From Corynebacterium sp. (GTDB lineage Bacteria; Actinomycetota; Actinomycetes; Mycobacteriales; Mycobacteriaceae): a DNA stretch of 15,930 nt. The position numbers were made by a program, and so were the translations under genes. Under the pieces are notes generated by a model. It made no database searches, was not told where the DNA came from, and worked only from the letters and a program-made list of their open reading frames with translations. How positions within the stretch are numbered: the first letter of the stretch is position 1; each line of letters starts with the position of its first letter. Positions 1 through 7,920 of the stretch are shown here, piece by piece. Location of the stretch: the NCBI GenBank assembly GCA_030450335.1, contig JAKDIS010000055.1:1-15930 (forward strand). Reading direction: 5' to 3'.

Positions 1-606
1 GGGGGTGCGTGGGCGGCTGCGCGGGGTGGTGACCGTGCGGTCGCCGGGGATCCAGAAGCGCAGTGGTGCGTCGACGTTCTTCGAGATCCCGATCCGCGGC
101 CCGGCGACCTGCTCGACCGGGGAGGACGCCGCGGTGAGGGTGAAGCCGGGAGCGTCTTCCGCATCGTCCTGCCTGATCTCCGAGCCGTTGAGGTCCAGGT
201 CCAGGTCGAGGCCGAGGACGGCGCCGAGGTTGCCGGGGCCGCGGGCCAGGCCGTCGTCGGTGGGTTTCGGGCCGCGGCGGGAACGGGCCAGGTCAAGACC
301 CTCGACGACGCGTCCTGCGCGCATCAGGATCCCCGCACCGGTGCCCTCGTCGCGGCACACGAGGTTGCCGGCGCGGTGGATGCCGTAGCTGGCGTACACG
401 TAGAGCCGCCCGGGCGGGCCGAACATGGTCACGCACCGCGGAGTCGGACCATTGTAGGTGTGCGATGCGGGGTCGCCCACCCCGGGGTAGGCCTCGACCT
501 CGGTCAACTCCACGGCGACGGTGCCCTCGGCAGTGGTGCGTCGCAGGGTGGCGCCGAGCAGCTGCGGGGCCACGGTCTCCGGCGCCCGGGAGAAGTCGAT
601 GTCCAT
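1..606 (-). CDS. mpg: DNA-3-methyladenine glycosylase, AAG/Mpg family (3' end outside window)
   Basis: This is a base-excision repair enzyme that removes 3-methyladenine and other alkylated or deaminated purines from DNA in the cytoplasm. The open frame runs from ATG at 606 to the left edge without a stop; 202 residues are visible, so little of this roughly 200-residue family should be missing. Family landmarks appear in order: TEVEAYPG with the putative catalytic Glu38 and Tyr40 (equivalent to human AAG E125/Y127), His49 in DPASH (equivalent to H136), RLYVYASYGIHRAGN with Asn81 (equivalent to N169), ARGPGNLGAVLGL around residue 120, GPRIGI, and PLRFWIPG near the end. The ATG lies 3 nt after the stop of the upstream flavoprotein gene, so the two are probably co-transcribed and translationally coupled. 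The usual T-P-R-N motif reads TPRC here. Identification is firm from motifs; the substrate range is not visible. Confidence 0.93.
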   Translation of the reverse strand, partial: MDIDFSRAPETVAPQLLGATLRRTTAEGTVAVELTEVEAYPGVGDPASHTYNGPTPRCVTMFGPPGRLYVYASYGIHRAGNLVCRDEGTGAGILMRAGRVVEGLDLARSRRGPKPTDDGLARGPGNLGAVLGLDLDLDLNGSEIRQDDAEDAPGFTLTAASSPVEQVAGPRIGISKNVDAPLRFWIPGDRTVTTPRSRPRTP

Positions 607-609
607 GGG

Positions 610-2616
610 CTATTTCCCGGCGGCGCCCAGCACACCCAGCGCAGACACGGCCGCGGCGTCGGTCTCCTGCAGCATCAGCGGGTCGGTGCGGGGCATGGGG
701 GAGATGGTCATGTCGGCGCGGACCTCCTGCAGCGGGATGCCGAGCATGTGCACCCGCGGGTCCGGGCTGCCGTCGACGTGCACCAGCCGGGAGGTCGCCA
801 GGTCGACCTCCGGGGCCTTGGACGCCACCTCGGCGGGTTGCCCGGTCTCGTCGGCGCCGCCGGTGAAGACGAAGGGGCGCAGCCGGGCGTCGCGCACCAG
901 TGCGGCGGTGACGGGCGAGGCGGTGTCACGCACGGCGGGTTTGTGCAGCCAGGCGTCGACCAGCGTGGTGGAGGAGACGTTGACGTCCCCGGTGGTCTCG
1001 GAGGCCATGAGGAACGCCGGTGCCTCGGGGTCGACGACCACGGTGGGGTGGCCGCCGAGGAAGCGGACGTAGCCGGCGTCGACGAGGCAGAGCAGTTCGG
1101 CGGTGCGGAACGCCGGCGGCCCGGAGCCGACCATCTGGCCCACGCGTCGTAGTTCGGCGTAGGCACCGCGCCGGGACTCCAGGGTGAAGCGTCCGGGCTG
1201 GTCGGCGACCTGGGCGGGTTTGCGGGCGGAGCCGATGACCTGCAGTCCGGCCTTGACCGCGGAGGCGGTGCCGAGCGACGCCTCGTGAAGGTCGGTGGCG
1301 AGACGGTCGCCGATGTGGGCGGTGAGTTCGTCGATGGTGGGGGCACTGTCGCGCGAGCGGACGTAGGTGGCGACGGGGTCGGCGTAGCCGGGAATGTCGA
1401 AGCGGTCGGCGGCGTCGGGGACGAGGGCGGCGAGCGCGGGGTCCTCGTGCAGGTTCCAGGGGTCGTCCGAGGCATCGATGACGCTGCTCACCTGCTGGAG
1501 TGCCGACGGAGCGTCCTGCAGCAGGATGCGGTAGTAGGCCTCGTGGGCGTCGCGCAGCAGCGCGGGCCACAGGCGCTCGCCGAAGTCGACGGAGCCGGCG
1601 GTCGCGTCGGACGGTACGGCGGCGAGCTCGGCGCGGAAGCGCGGCATGCGCGCTGCCGGCGGCAGCGCGTCGTAGACGGGTTTGGGCTGGTAGGGGTATC
1701 CGTGGTGGGAGGAGACAACCAGGCGCGGTTCGTCGCCGGAGGCCTCGTAGCGCAGGCCGGAACGCGCCGAAGCGTCCGGCACGAAGCGTCCTGCGCGGTC
1801 GATGGTGACCATGGCCATGAGGTCGAACAGGCCCATGCCGAGGCCGCGGACGAGCACGTCCTGCCCCGCGGGCAGCGCGGAGACGTCCTGGTCGGCGGGG
1901 TTTCCGGGGCGAACCCACGTCAGCTCGGGGTAGTGCTCCACGGACTGGGCGGTGAAGGTCTCCAGGGCGTCGGGCTCGGTGTCGGTCCAGCCGAGGGCGA
2001 GCACGGTGGCGTCGACGTCGAGGGTGGTGCCGTCGGCGAGGGTGATGCGGTCGCGGCCGTCGGACGTGGCGCGCACGTCGGTGGCGCGGGTGGTGTGCGT
2101 GCGCAGGACGAGGCCCTCGGGCAGGCGGGCGACGACGACGTCGTACACCCACCGCAGGTAGTGGCCGTAGAGCGCGCGCGAGGGGTGGGACTCCGGGCGG
2201 CTGGACGCCAGCTCCGCGGCGAAGTCGACGCCGACCTCCTCCGGCACGAGGCCGGGGTGGGCGTGGAAGAGCTCGGACTTCGCGGTGCCGGCCGGCCCGG
2301 TGAGTTCCTCGCCGCGCAGCAGGCGGATCCACTCGTACATGGTGGGGCCCTCGAGTACGGGGGCGGTCACGGTGGAGCCGGGTTCGGTGAACAGGGTGAC
2401 GGCGTCGGCCAGGGTGTTCATGCACAGCGTGCGGGTCTGGTCGGTGCGCCAGACGCGGCCGGTGCCGACGGCGACGTCGTCGACGAGGTGCACCGTGACA
2501 GGCTCGGACGTGCCGGACGCGCCGGACGCTGCGTGCCGGTCGCGCACCAGGGCGCTGAGCCGTTCGAGGACGGAGATGCCGCGCGGGCCCCCGCCGATGA
2601 CTGCTAAGGCGTTCAT
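610..2616 (-). CDS. FAD/NAD(P)-binding protein (NAD_binding_9-like flavoprotein)
   Basis: This is a predicted 668-residue cytosolic flavoprotein with an N-terminal Rossmann dinucleotide fold. The sequence begins MNALAVIGGGPRGISVLERL, giving a GxGxxG signature at residues 8-13 followed by the acidic strand-end region. A second glycine-rich segment (VLVRGLGMGLFDLMAM) lies near residue 260, as expected for the FAD-NAD(P)-binding family PF13454. The long C-terminal half has no motif I can assign. Start choice: ATG at 2616 puts the Rossmann strand at the very N-terminus and sits 7 nt after a TACCAT -10-like box, suggesting a leaderless mRNA. ATG at 2625 is also in frame but would overlap that box. 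The gene is divergent from the ABC importer operon and shares its 99-bp control region, so a role in oxidising the imported substrate is plausible inference. Substrate and electron partner are unknown. mpg follows after 3 nt. Confidence 0.82.
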   Translation of the reverse strand: MNALAVIGGGPRGISVLERLSALVRDRHAASGASGTSEPVTVHLVDDVAVGTGRVWRTDQTRTLCMNTLADAVTLFTEPGSTVTAPVLEGPTMYEWIRLLRGEELTGPAGTAKSELFHAHPGLVPEEVGVDFAAELASSRPESHPSRALYGHYLRWVYDVVVARLPEGLVLRTHTTRATDVRATSDGRDRITLADGTTLDVDATVLALGWTDTEPDALETFTAQSVEHYPELTWVRPGNPADQDVSALPAGQDVLVRGLGMGLFDLMAMVTIDRAGRFVPDASARSGLRYEASGDEPRLVVSSHHGYPYQPKPVYDALPPAARMPRFRAELAAVPSDATAGSVDFGERLWPALLRDAHEAYYRILLQDAPSALQQVSSVIDASDDPWNLHEDPALAALVPDAADRFDIPGYADPVATYVRSRDSAPTIDELTAHIGDRLATDLHEASLGTASAVKAGLQVIGSARKPAQVADQPGRFTLESRRGAYAELRRVGQMVGSGPPAFRTAELLCLVDAGYVRFLGGHPTVVVDPEAPAFLMASETTGDVNVSSTTLVDAWLHKPAVRDTASPVTAALVRDARLRPFVFTGGADETGQPAEVASKAPEVDLATSRLVHVDGSPDPRVHMLGIPLQEVRADMTISPMPRTDPLMLQETDAAAVSALGVLGAAGK

Positions 2617-2623
2617 GACCACC

Positions 2624-2629
2624 ATGGTA
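2624..2629 (-). promoter_or_regulatory. Putative -10 box of the flavoprotein-mpg transcript
   Basis: On the minus strand TACCAT is followed by exactly 7 nt (GGTGGTC) and then the ATG at 2616. This matches the TANNNT consensus at the distance expected for a leaderless transcript starting at the A of the ATG. No convincing -35 element is seen. The GGTGG could alternatively act as a weak ribosome binding site. Confidence 0.35.
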
Positions 2630-2670
2630 TCGGTCGCAAACTGTTGTGTTACGGTGGGCGCACCCTGGAA

Positions 2671-2700
2671 GAACAGACAGATCTGTTCAGTTCTGTTGAA
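2671..2700. promoter_or_regulatory. Candidate operator in the divergent flavoprotein/ABC importer control region
   Basis: A perfect 7-bp inverted repeat, GAACAGA-CAGA-TCTGTTC, occupies 2671-2688. Within it lies the 10-bp perfect palindrome ACAGATCTGT (2677-2686). The right arm is echoed one helical turn later: TCTGTT occurs at 2682-2687 and again at 2692-2697. The block lies 16-45 bp upstream of the substrate-binding protein ATG and about 55-85 bp upstream of the divergent flavoprotein. That placement would suit a dimeric repressor controlling the importer and possibly both transcripts. The regulator is not encoded in the window. Confidence 0.5.
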
Positions 2701-2715
2701 AGCACTAAAACGCCC

Positions 2716-4431
2716 ATGCCGCCGCTGCACCCGTCACGCCGCACCACCCGCACGAACCGCAGGAACCGCACGATTTTCGCCCCGGTTGCCGCCGCCGTGA
2801 CCGCCGTCGCCCTCGCGGCGTCCCTCGTCGCCTGCGGGTCGTCCGGCGACCGGGACGCCGGCGCACGGGAACTGGTGTACCTGGAGTCCCTGCCGTTCAC
2901 CTCCCTGTACCCGCCGGCCGCCGGTTTCTACCCCAACGGCGGCATCCTCAACAACATCACCGACCGGCTGCTGTGGCAGGACCCGGAGACCCTGGAGCTG
3001 CACCCGTGGATCGCCACGGACCTGCCCGAGGTCAACGACGACGCCACCGAGTACACCTTCTCCCTGCGTGACGACGTCACCTACTCCGACGGCACGCCGC
3101 TGACCGCGCAGAACGTGGTCGACAACTTCGACCTCTTCGCGCTCGGCGACCCGGACCGCGGCCTGGCGTCGTCGGAGCAGATCAGCAGCTACGAGCGCGG
3201 CGAGGTCCTCGACGACACCACCGTGCGCTTCCACTTCGCCGACCCGGAGCCCGGCTTCGCGCAGGCCACGAGCTCCTTCAACGCCGGGCTGCTCGCCGAC
3301 TCCAGTCTGGCGCAGTCCGACGAGGGCTTCGCGCCGGGCAGCGCGACGTCCGTCGTCGGCTCCGGACCGTTCGTGGTCGCCGACGAACAGCTCAACACCG
3401 AGGTCACGCTGGACGCCCGGGACGACTACGACTGGGCGCCGCAGGGCCGCGACGCCGCCGACGACCAGCAGGGTGCGGCACAGATCGACCGGGTCAGCGT
3501 GGTCGTCACCCAGGAGGACAGCGTGCGCGTCGGCGGGCTCAAGACCGCCCAGGGCGACGTGGCCCGCCAGATCGAGGCCCCGGAGGAGCAGCACCTCGCC
3601 GACGAGGGCATCGAGGTGCTGTCCGCGCCGACGAACGGGGTGAACAACCAGCTCGCCCTGCGTTTCCGTCACCCGCTGCTCAGCGACATCCGGGTGCGTC
3701 AGGCGATCATCGCCGGGGTGAACCGCGACCGGATCCTGGACTCCCTGTTCAGCGACTCCTACACCAAGGCGACCTCCTCGCTGGCCAGCACCACGGCGGG
3801 CTACCGCGAGCAGGAGGACGCCTACGTCTTCGACCCCGAGCGGGCCCGCGACCTGCTCGACGAGGCCGGCTGGGTGCCGGGTGCCGACGGCGTGCGCGTC
3901 AAGGACGGCCAGCGGCTCAGCCTCACCGCCAACGACTCCGCGCAGCAGCCGCGGACCCGGGAGGTGGTGACCATGGTCCAGGAGCAGCTGCGTGACATCG
4001 GCGTGGAGGTCAACCTGTACCCCGGTGACGTCGTCGCGCAGAAGGCAGCGCAGGTCGACCAGGACCTCATCCAGCTCAACGTGACCATGGTCGGGCGCGC
4101 CGACTACGACGTGATCAAGAGCCAGTACTACTCGCAGAACCGCAACCAGCTGCTCAACTTCGACGCCGACGACGAGTCCGTCGGCGATCCGGAACTCGAG
4201 GAACTGCTGCTCAAGGTGTCCGGATCGGTCAACGAGGAGGACCGCGCCGCGGCCAGCGGTGACGTGCAGGACTACCTCACCGAGCAGGCGTACGTGCTGC
4301 CCTTCTTCGAGGAACCGCAGGTCTACGGCGTGCAGGACTACGTGCACGGCTTCACCACCGACCCGATCGGGCGGCCGTGGTTCTACCCGGTCACGCTCGA
4401 CACCGGTGCCACAGAAGAGCAGGAGGGCTGA
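2716..4431 (+). CDS. ABC transporter substrate-binding lipoprotein, family 5 (peptide/nickel/opine type)
   Basis: This is the extracytoplasmic solute receptor of the importer encoded by the next three genes. It is a 571-residue protein with an Arg-rich n-region, a hydrophobic stretch at about residues 20-39 and the lipobox LVAC ending at Cys40, followed by GSSGDRD, so it should be a lipid-anchored protein on the outer face of the membrane. The mature part has SBP_bac_5 features: DRLLWQDPETLELHPWIATD, then YTFSLRDDVTYSDGTPLTAQNVVDNFD, and later LRFRHPLLSDIRVRQAIIAGVNRDRIL. Length fits the family. ATG 2716 is preferred over the upstream in-frame TTG at 2644 because it gives a normal signal peptide and leaves the operator outside the gene. 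No strong ribosome binding site is seen. The closest subfamily may be the KPN_01854-type receptors (from memory). The ligand cannot be read from sequence. Confidence 0.92.
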   Translation: MPPLHPSRRTTRTNRRNRTIFAPVAAAVTAVALAASLVACGSSGDRDAGARELVYLESLPFTSLYPPAAGFYPNGGILNNITDRLLWQDPETLELHPWIATDLPEVNDDATEYTFSLRDDVTYSDGTPLTAQNVVDNFDLFALGDPDRGLASSEQISSYERGEVLDDTTVRFHFADPEPGFAQATSSFNAGLLADSSLAQSDEGFAPGSATSVVGSGPFVVADEQLNTEVTLDARDDYDWAPQGRDAADDQQGAAQIDRVSVVVTQEDSVRVGGLKTAQGDVARQIEAPEEQHLADEGIEVLSAPTNGVNNQLALRFRHPLLSDIRVRQAIIAGVNRDRILDSLFSDSYTKATSSLASTTAGYREQEDAYVFDPERARDLLDEAGWVPGADGVRVKDGQRLSLTANDSAQQPRTREVVTMVQEQLRDIGVEVNLYPGDVVAQKAAQVDQDLIQLNVTMVGRADYDVIKSQYYSQNRNQLLNFDADDESVGDPELEELLLKVSGSVNEEDRAAASGDVQDYLTEQAYVLPFFEEPQVYGVQDYVHGFTTDPIGRPWFYPVTLDTGATEEQEG

Positions 4432-4439
4432 CAGACACC

Positions 4440-5390
4440 ATGGACTCCCTGACCACCGGCGCCGTACTGCGGCGCATCGGCCAGTCCCTGCTGGTCCTCT
4501 GGGCCACCTTCACCCTGGCGTTCATCCTGCTCACCGCCCTGCCGGGGGACGCGGTACAGACCCGCTACGCCAACCCGGAGCTCGGCCTGTCGCCGCAGGA
4601 GATCGCGCAGATGCGCGAGTCCTACGGCGCGGACGAACCCGTGCTCACCCGTTACTGGAACTCGCTGACCGGCATGCTGCGCGGCGACTTCGGCTACTCC
4701 ATGGAGACCGGCACCCCGGTGTCCACGATGCTGGGGGAGGCGCTGCCGAGCACCCTGACCCTGGCGCTCACCGGCTTCGTCCTGGCCGTGGTCGTGGCCG
4801 TGGTGATCGCGGTGGCCGCGACGTCCTCCCGGTTCGGCTGGGTGCGCGGCGCGTTGCGCGCGCTGCCGCCGCTGTTCATCTCCCTGCCGGCGTTCTGGCT
4901 GGGCATCATCCTGATCCAGACGTTCAGCTTCCAGCTGACCTGGGTGCCGGTGATCCACGCCAGTGCGGTGCAGGAACTCATCCTGCCGTCGATCGCGTTG
5001 GCGTTGCCGTTGTCCGCGCCGATCGCGCAGGTGCTCATCCGCGGCATCGACGACGCCTCGCGTCAGCCCTACGTGACCGTGGTGCGGGCGCGCGGCGCCG
5101 GGGAGCAGTGGATCCTGTGGCGCAACGTGATGCGCAACGCCGCCCTGCCCGCCCTGACCATCGCCGGGGTGACCTTCGGTGAACTCGTCGGCGGCGCGGT
5201 GGTCACCGAGGCCGTCTTCGACCGGGCGGGTCTGGGCGCGGCCACCGTGGACGCGGTCTCCACCCGGGACACCCCGGTGCTCATGGCGGTGGTCGTGCTC
5301 GCCGCCGCGGCGTTCATCCTGGTCAACCTGATCGTGGACCTGCTCTACCCGGTCCTCGACGCCCGACTGCGCAGGACGGTGACGGCATGA
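4440..5390 (+). CDS. ABC transporter permease, DppB/OppB type
   Basis: This is the first membrane subunit of the importer. The protein has 316 residues. It shows the DppB pattern: an N-terminal transmembrane helix (RRIGQSLLVLWATFTLAFILL) followed by LPGD, an extracytoplasmic stretch with LRGDFGYSMETGTPV, several more hydrophobic helices, and the EAA-type coupling loop near residues 215-240 (VRARGAGEQWILWRN, then RNAALPAL) that docks on the ATPase. The end, EAVFDRAGLGAATVDAV followed by the last helix, is also typical. ATG 4440 lies 8 nt after the receptor stop, and AGGAGGG at 4421-4427 is a strong though slightly distant ribosome binding site inside the end of that gene. The stop overlaps the next start by 4 bp. 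Confidence 0.93.
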   Translation: MDSLTTGAVLRRIGQSLLVLWATFTLAFILLTALPGDAVQTRYANPELGLSPQEIAQMRESYGADEPVLTRYWNSLTGMLRGDFGYSMETGTPVSTMLGEALPSTLTLALTGFVLAVVVAVVIAVAATSSRFGWVRGALRALPPLFISLPAFWLGIILIQTFSFQLTWVPVIHASAVQELILPSIALALPLSAPIAQVLIRGIDDASRQPYVTVVRARGAGEQWILWRNVMRNAALPALTIAGVTFGELVGGAVVTEAVFDRAGLGAATVDAVSTRDTPVLMAVVVLAAAAFILVNLIVDLLYPVLDARLRRTVTA

Positions 5391-6223
5391 CGAGCATGAA
5401 CCTGAAGAACCTGAAGACCCTGAAGACCCTCAGAACCCTCCGCCCCGGCGTGTGGCTCTCCGGCGCGGTGGTGCTCGTCGCCGTCGCCTGGGCACTCGTG
5501 CCGGGTGTGTTCGCCTCCGGCGACCCGACGTCCTCCGGGGAGACCGCGCCGCTGCTCGCCCCGTCCGCCGAGCACTGGTTCGGCACGGACGCGGTCGGAC
5601 GCGACCTCTACACGCGGGTGGTGTGGGGTGCGCGCCAGTCGCTGGCCGGCGCGCTGCTCGCCGTGCTCGTCGGCATGGTCGCCGGCTCCCTGCTGGGCCT
5701 GCTCGCCGGCGCGCGCCGCGGCTGGCTGGACGCCCTGGTCATGCGCGTGGTCGACGTCCTGCTGTCCATCCCGTCGCTGCTGCTCAGCCTGGCGGTGATC
5801 ATCCTGCTGGGTTACGGCACCTTCAACGCCGCGGTCGCGGTGGGTGTCACCAACGTCGCGGTGTTCGCCAGACTGGCGCGCTCCCAGGTGCTCAGCGTGG
5901 CCGGCAGCGACTTCGTCGAGGCGGCGTACGGTTCCGGCGGCACGGCCATGCAGGTGCTGTGGCGTCACATCCTGCCGAACTCGCTGACCCCGGTGGTCGC
6001 CCTGGCGGCACTGCAGTTCGGCAGCGCGATCCTGCAGCTGTCCACCCTGGGCTTCCTGGGCTACGGTGCGCCGCCGCCCACGCCGGAGTGGGGCCTGATC
6101 ATCTCCGAGGGCCGCGACTTCATCGCCACCTCCTGGTGGCTCACGGTGCTGCCGGGCCTGGCGATCGTGCTGGTCGTGCTGGCCACCAACCATCTGAGCC
6201 AGTCGTTGCGGAAGGAGTCCTGA
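5387..6223 (+). CDS. ABC transporter permease, DppC/OppC type
   Basis: This is the second membrane subunit of the importer. The protein has 278 residues and starts within the stop of the upstream permease (ATGA overlap at 5387-5390). Diagnostic features are the DppC signature HWFGTDAVGRDLYTRVVWGARQSL after the first helix and a classical EAA loop beginning at Glu178 (EAAYGSGG, then VLWRHILPNSLTPV). Hydrophobic helices fill the rest, and GAPPPTPEWGLIISEGRDF precedes the last helix. The cytoplasmic N-terminus is odd: residues 5-19 are a repeat of N/T-L-K/R triplets encoded by five imperfect 9-bp units (5399-5443). An alternative in-frame ATG at 5396 would shorten the protein by three residues and leave the repeat in place. 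GGAAGGAG just before its stop serves the next gene. Confidence 0.93.
   Translation: MTSMNLKNLKTLKTLRTLRPGVWLSGAVVLVAVAWALVPGVFASGDPTSSGETAPLLAPSAEHWFGTDAVGRDLYTRVVWGARQSLAGALLAVLVGMVAGSLLGLLAGARRGWLDALVMRVVDVLLSIPSLLLSLAVIILLGYGTFNAAVAVGVTNVAVFARLARSQVLSVAGSDFVEAAYGSGGTAMQVLWRHILPNSLTPVVALAALQFGSAILQLSTLGFLGYGAPPPTPEWGLIISEGRDFIATSWWLTVLPGLAIVLVVLATNHLSQSLRKES
5399..5443 (+). repeat. Five imperfect 9-bp tandem repeats in the DppC-type permease N-terminus
   Basis: Units are AACCTGAAG, AACCTGAAG, ACCCTGAAG, ACCCTCAGA and ACCCTCCGC. They encode NLK, NLK, TLK, TLR, TLR. The unit length is a multiple of three, so gain or loss of copies would keep frame. The repeat is noticeably less GC-rich than its surroundings. 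Confidence 0.85.
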
Positions 6224-6225
6224 AC

Positions 6226-7920
6226 ATGACGGAAGCAATGGACTGGGACGACGGCTCCTGGCACGACGAGCGCGCACGCGCGCCGCGTCCTGCCGAGACG
6301 CCGCTGCTGGAGATCCGCGACCTGGCGGTGTCCTACCGGACGCGCCGCGGCGAGGTGCACGCCGTGAAGGACGTCAACCTCACCGTCCGCCGCGGGCGGG
6401 TCACCGCCATCGTCGGGGAGTCCGGCTCCGGCAAGTCGACCTCGGCGATGGCCACCCTCGGCCTGCTGCCGGACAACGCCACGGTGTCCGGCGAGATCCT
6501 GCTGGAAGGACGCAGCCTGCGCGACCTGGGTCGCCGCGAGTGGCGCACGGTACGCGGAAAGCGCATCGGGCTGATCCCACAAGACCCTAACAACTCGCTG
6601 AACCCGGTGAAGACCGTCGGCGAGTCGGTGGGCGAGGGGTTGCGCATCCACGGCCGCAGCTCCCGGTCAGAGCGTCGTGCCAAGGTCGTCGAGCTGCTGG
6701 ACACCGTCGGCATCGACGACCCGGAGCGCCGCTACTCCCAGTACCCGCACGAACTCTCCGGCGGCATGAAGCAACGCGCACTCATCGCCGCGGCCCTGGC
6801 GCTGGAACCGGACCTGCTCATCGCCGACGAGCCGACCAGCGCATTGGACGTCACGGTGCAGCGCACCATCCTGGACCTGCTCGACCGCATGCGTGACGAG
6901 CTGGGCCTGGGCGTGCTGTTCATCACCCACGACCTCGCCGTCGCCGGCGACCGCGCCGACGAGCTGGTCGTGATGCGTTCCGGGGAGGTGCGGGAGGACG
7001 GCCCGACCGACCGCGTGCTCACCGACCCGCGCGACGACTACACGCGCCGACTGCTTGCGGACGCCCCGTCGCTGGTCAGCGCCGTGGAGGCGGCGAGTTA
7101 CCGTCCCGCGACGCCGCAGGACGGCACCCCGGCGCTGCTGCAGGTCACCGGCCTGCGCCAGGAGTTCGGGGACGCCGTCGCGGTGGACGACGTCTCCTTC
7201 TCCGTCCTGCCGGGCACCACCCACGCCATCGTCGGGGAGTCCGGTTCGGGCAAGTCCACCGTGGGCCGGGCGGTGACCGCCTTCCGGCGTCCGACGTCCG
7301 GCGAGGTGCGCCTCGGCGACACGCGCGTGGACACCCTGGATGCGAAGGGTCGCCGTGAACTGCGACGACGCGTGCAGATGGTCTACCAGAACCCCTACAG
7401 CTCGCTGGACCCGCGCCAGAGCATCGGACGCATCATCGGTGAGCCGCTGCAGAACCTCACCGACCTGTCGCGGGCGCAGGTCCGTGGGCGGGTGGACGGG
7501 ATGCTCGACCGCGTCGCCCTCGGCGCGCCGGGCTCCGGCATGGCCGAGCGGCGTCCCGCGGAACTCTCCGGCGGGCAACGCCAGCGTGTGGCGATCTCCC
7601 GCGCCCTGATCCTCGACCCGGAGCTGGTGGTGCTCGACGAGGCGGTGTCCGCCCTGGACGTCACCGTGCAGGCGCAGATCCTGCACCTGCTCGACGAGCT
7701 GCAGCGCGAGCTCGGGCTGACGTACGTCTTCATCTCCCACGACCTGGCGGTGGTGCGCGAGATCTCCGACACGGTGTCGGTGATGTCCGGTGGCCGCCAG
7801 GTGGAGTCCGGGCGCACCGAGGACATCTTCGAGCGTCCGACCAGCGACTTCACCATCCGACTACTCGACGCGATTCCGGGGCGGCGCTACCGCTCCGGAG
7901 GACTTAACCTGGGACTATGA
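6226..7920 (+). CDS. Fused double ATP-binding subunit of the peptide-type ABC importer (DppD-DppF type)
   Basis: This subunit powers the importer by ATP hydrolysis on the inner membrane face. The 564-residue protein contains two complete ABC cassettes. The first has Walker [10 protein letters not shown] at 64-72, signature LSGGMKQR at 177-184, and Walker B ending in Asp201-Glu202. The second has Walker [10 protein letters not shown] at 337-345, signature LSGGQRQR at 447-454, and Walker B with Asp471-Glu472. Both sites carry the catalytic Glu, and both halves have the ITHDLAV/ISHDLAV switch histidine, so both look competent. Fusion of the D and F subunits removes the need for a fifth gene in this transporter class. 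ATG 6226 is 2 nt after the permease stop and has AAGGAG at 6212-6217. The stop overlaps the next start (ATGA, 7917-7920). Confidence 0.96.
   Translation: MTEAMDWDDGSWHDERARAPRPAETPLLEIRDLAVSYRTRRGEVHAVKDVNLTVRRGRVTAIVGESGSGKSTSAMATLGLLPDNATVSGEILLEGRSLRDLGRREWRTVRGKRIGLIPQDPNNSLNPVKTVGESVGEGLRIHGRSSRSERRAKVVELLDTVGIDDPERRYSQYPHELSGGMKQRALIAAALALEPDLLIADEPTSALDVTVQRTILDLLDRMRDELGLGVLFITHDLAVAGDRADELVVMRSGEVREDGPTDRVLTDPRDDYTRRLLADAPSLVSAVEAASYRPATPQDGTPALLQVTGLRQEFGDAVAVDDVSFSVLPGTTHAIVGESGSGKSTVGRAVTAFRRPTSGEVRLGDTRVDTLDAKGRRELRRRVQMVYQNPYSSLDPRQSIGRIIGEPLQNLTDLSRAQVRGRVDGMLDRVALGAPGSGMAERRPAELSGGQRQRVAISRALILDPELVVLDEAVSALDVTVQAQILHLLDELQRELGLTYVFISHDLAVVREISDTVSVMSGGRQVESGRTEDIFERPTSDFTIRLLDAIPGRRYRSGGLNLGL

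Noticed and set aside
1285..2607. Long plus-strand open frame (440 codons) opposite the flavoprotein
   Set aside because: It is Gly/Val/Ala/Arg-rich with no recognisable motif and is fully antisense to a gene with clear Rossmann signatures. Such frames are a by-product of high third-position GC.
2644..2715. Upstream TTG start for the substrate-binding protein
   Set aside because: It would put the operator-like repeats inside the gene and push the lipoprotein signal 24 residues further from the N-terminus. ATG 2716 gives a standard signal peptide.
2734..4347. Long minus-strand open frame (537 codons) opposite the substrate-binding protein
   Set aside because: It is low-complexity Val/Leu/Gly/Asp/His sequence that mirrors the codon bias of the sense gene. 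The sense strand has a signal peptide, lipobox and family motifs.
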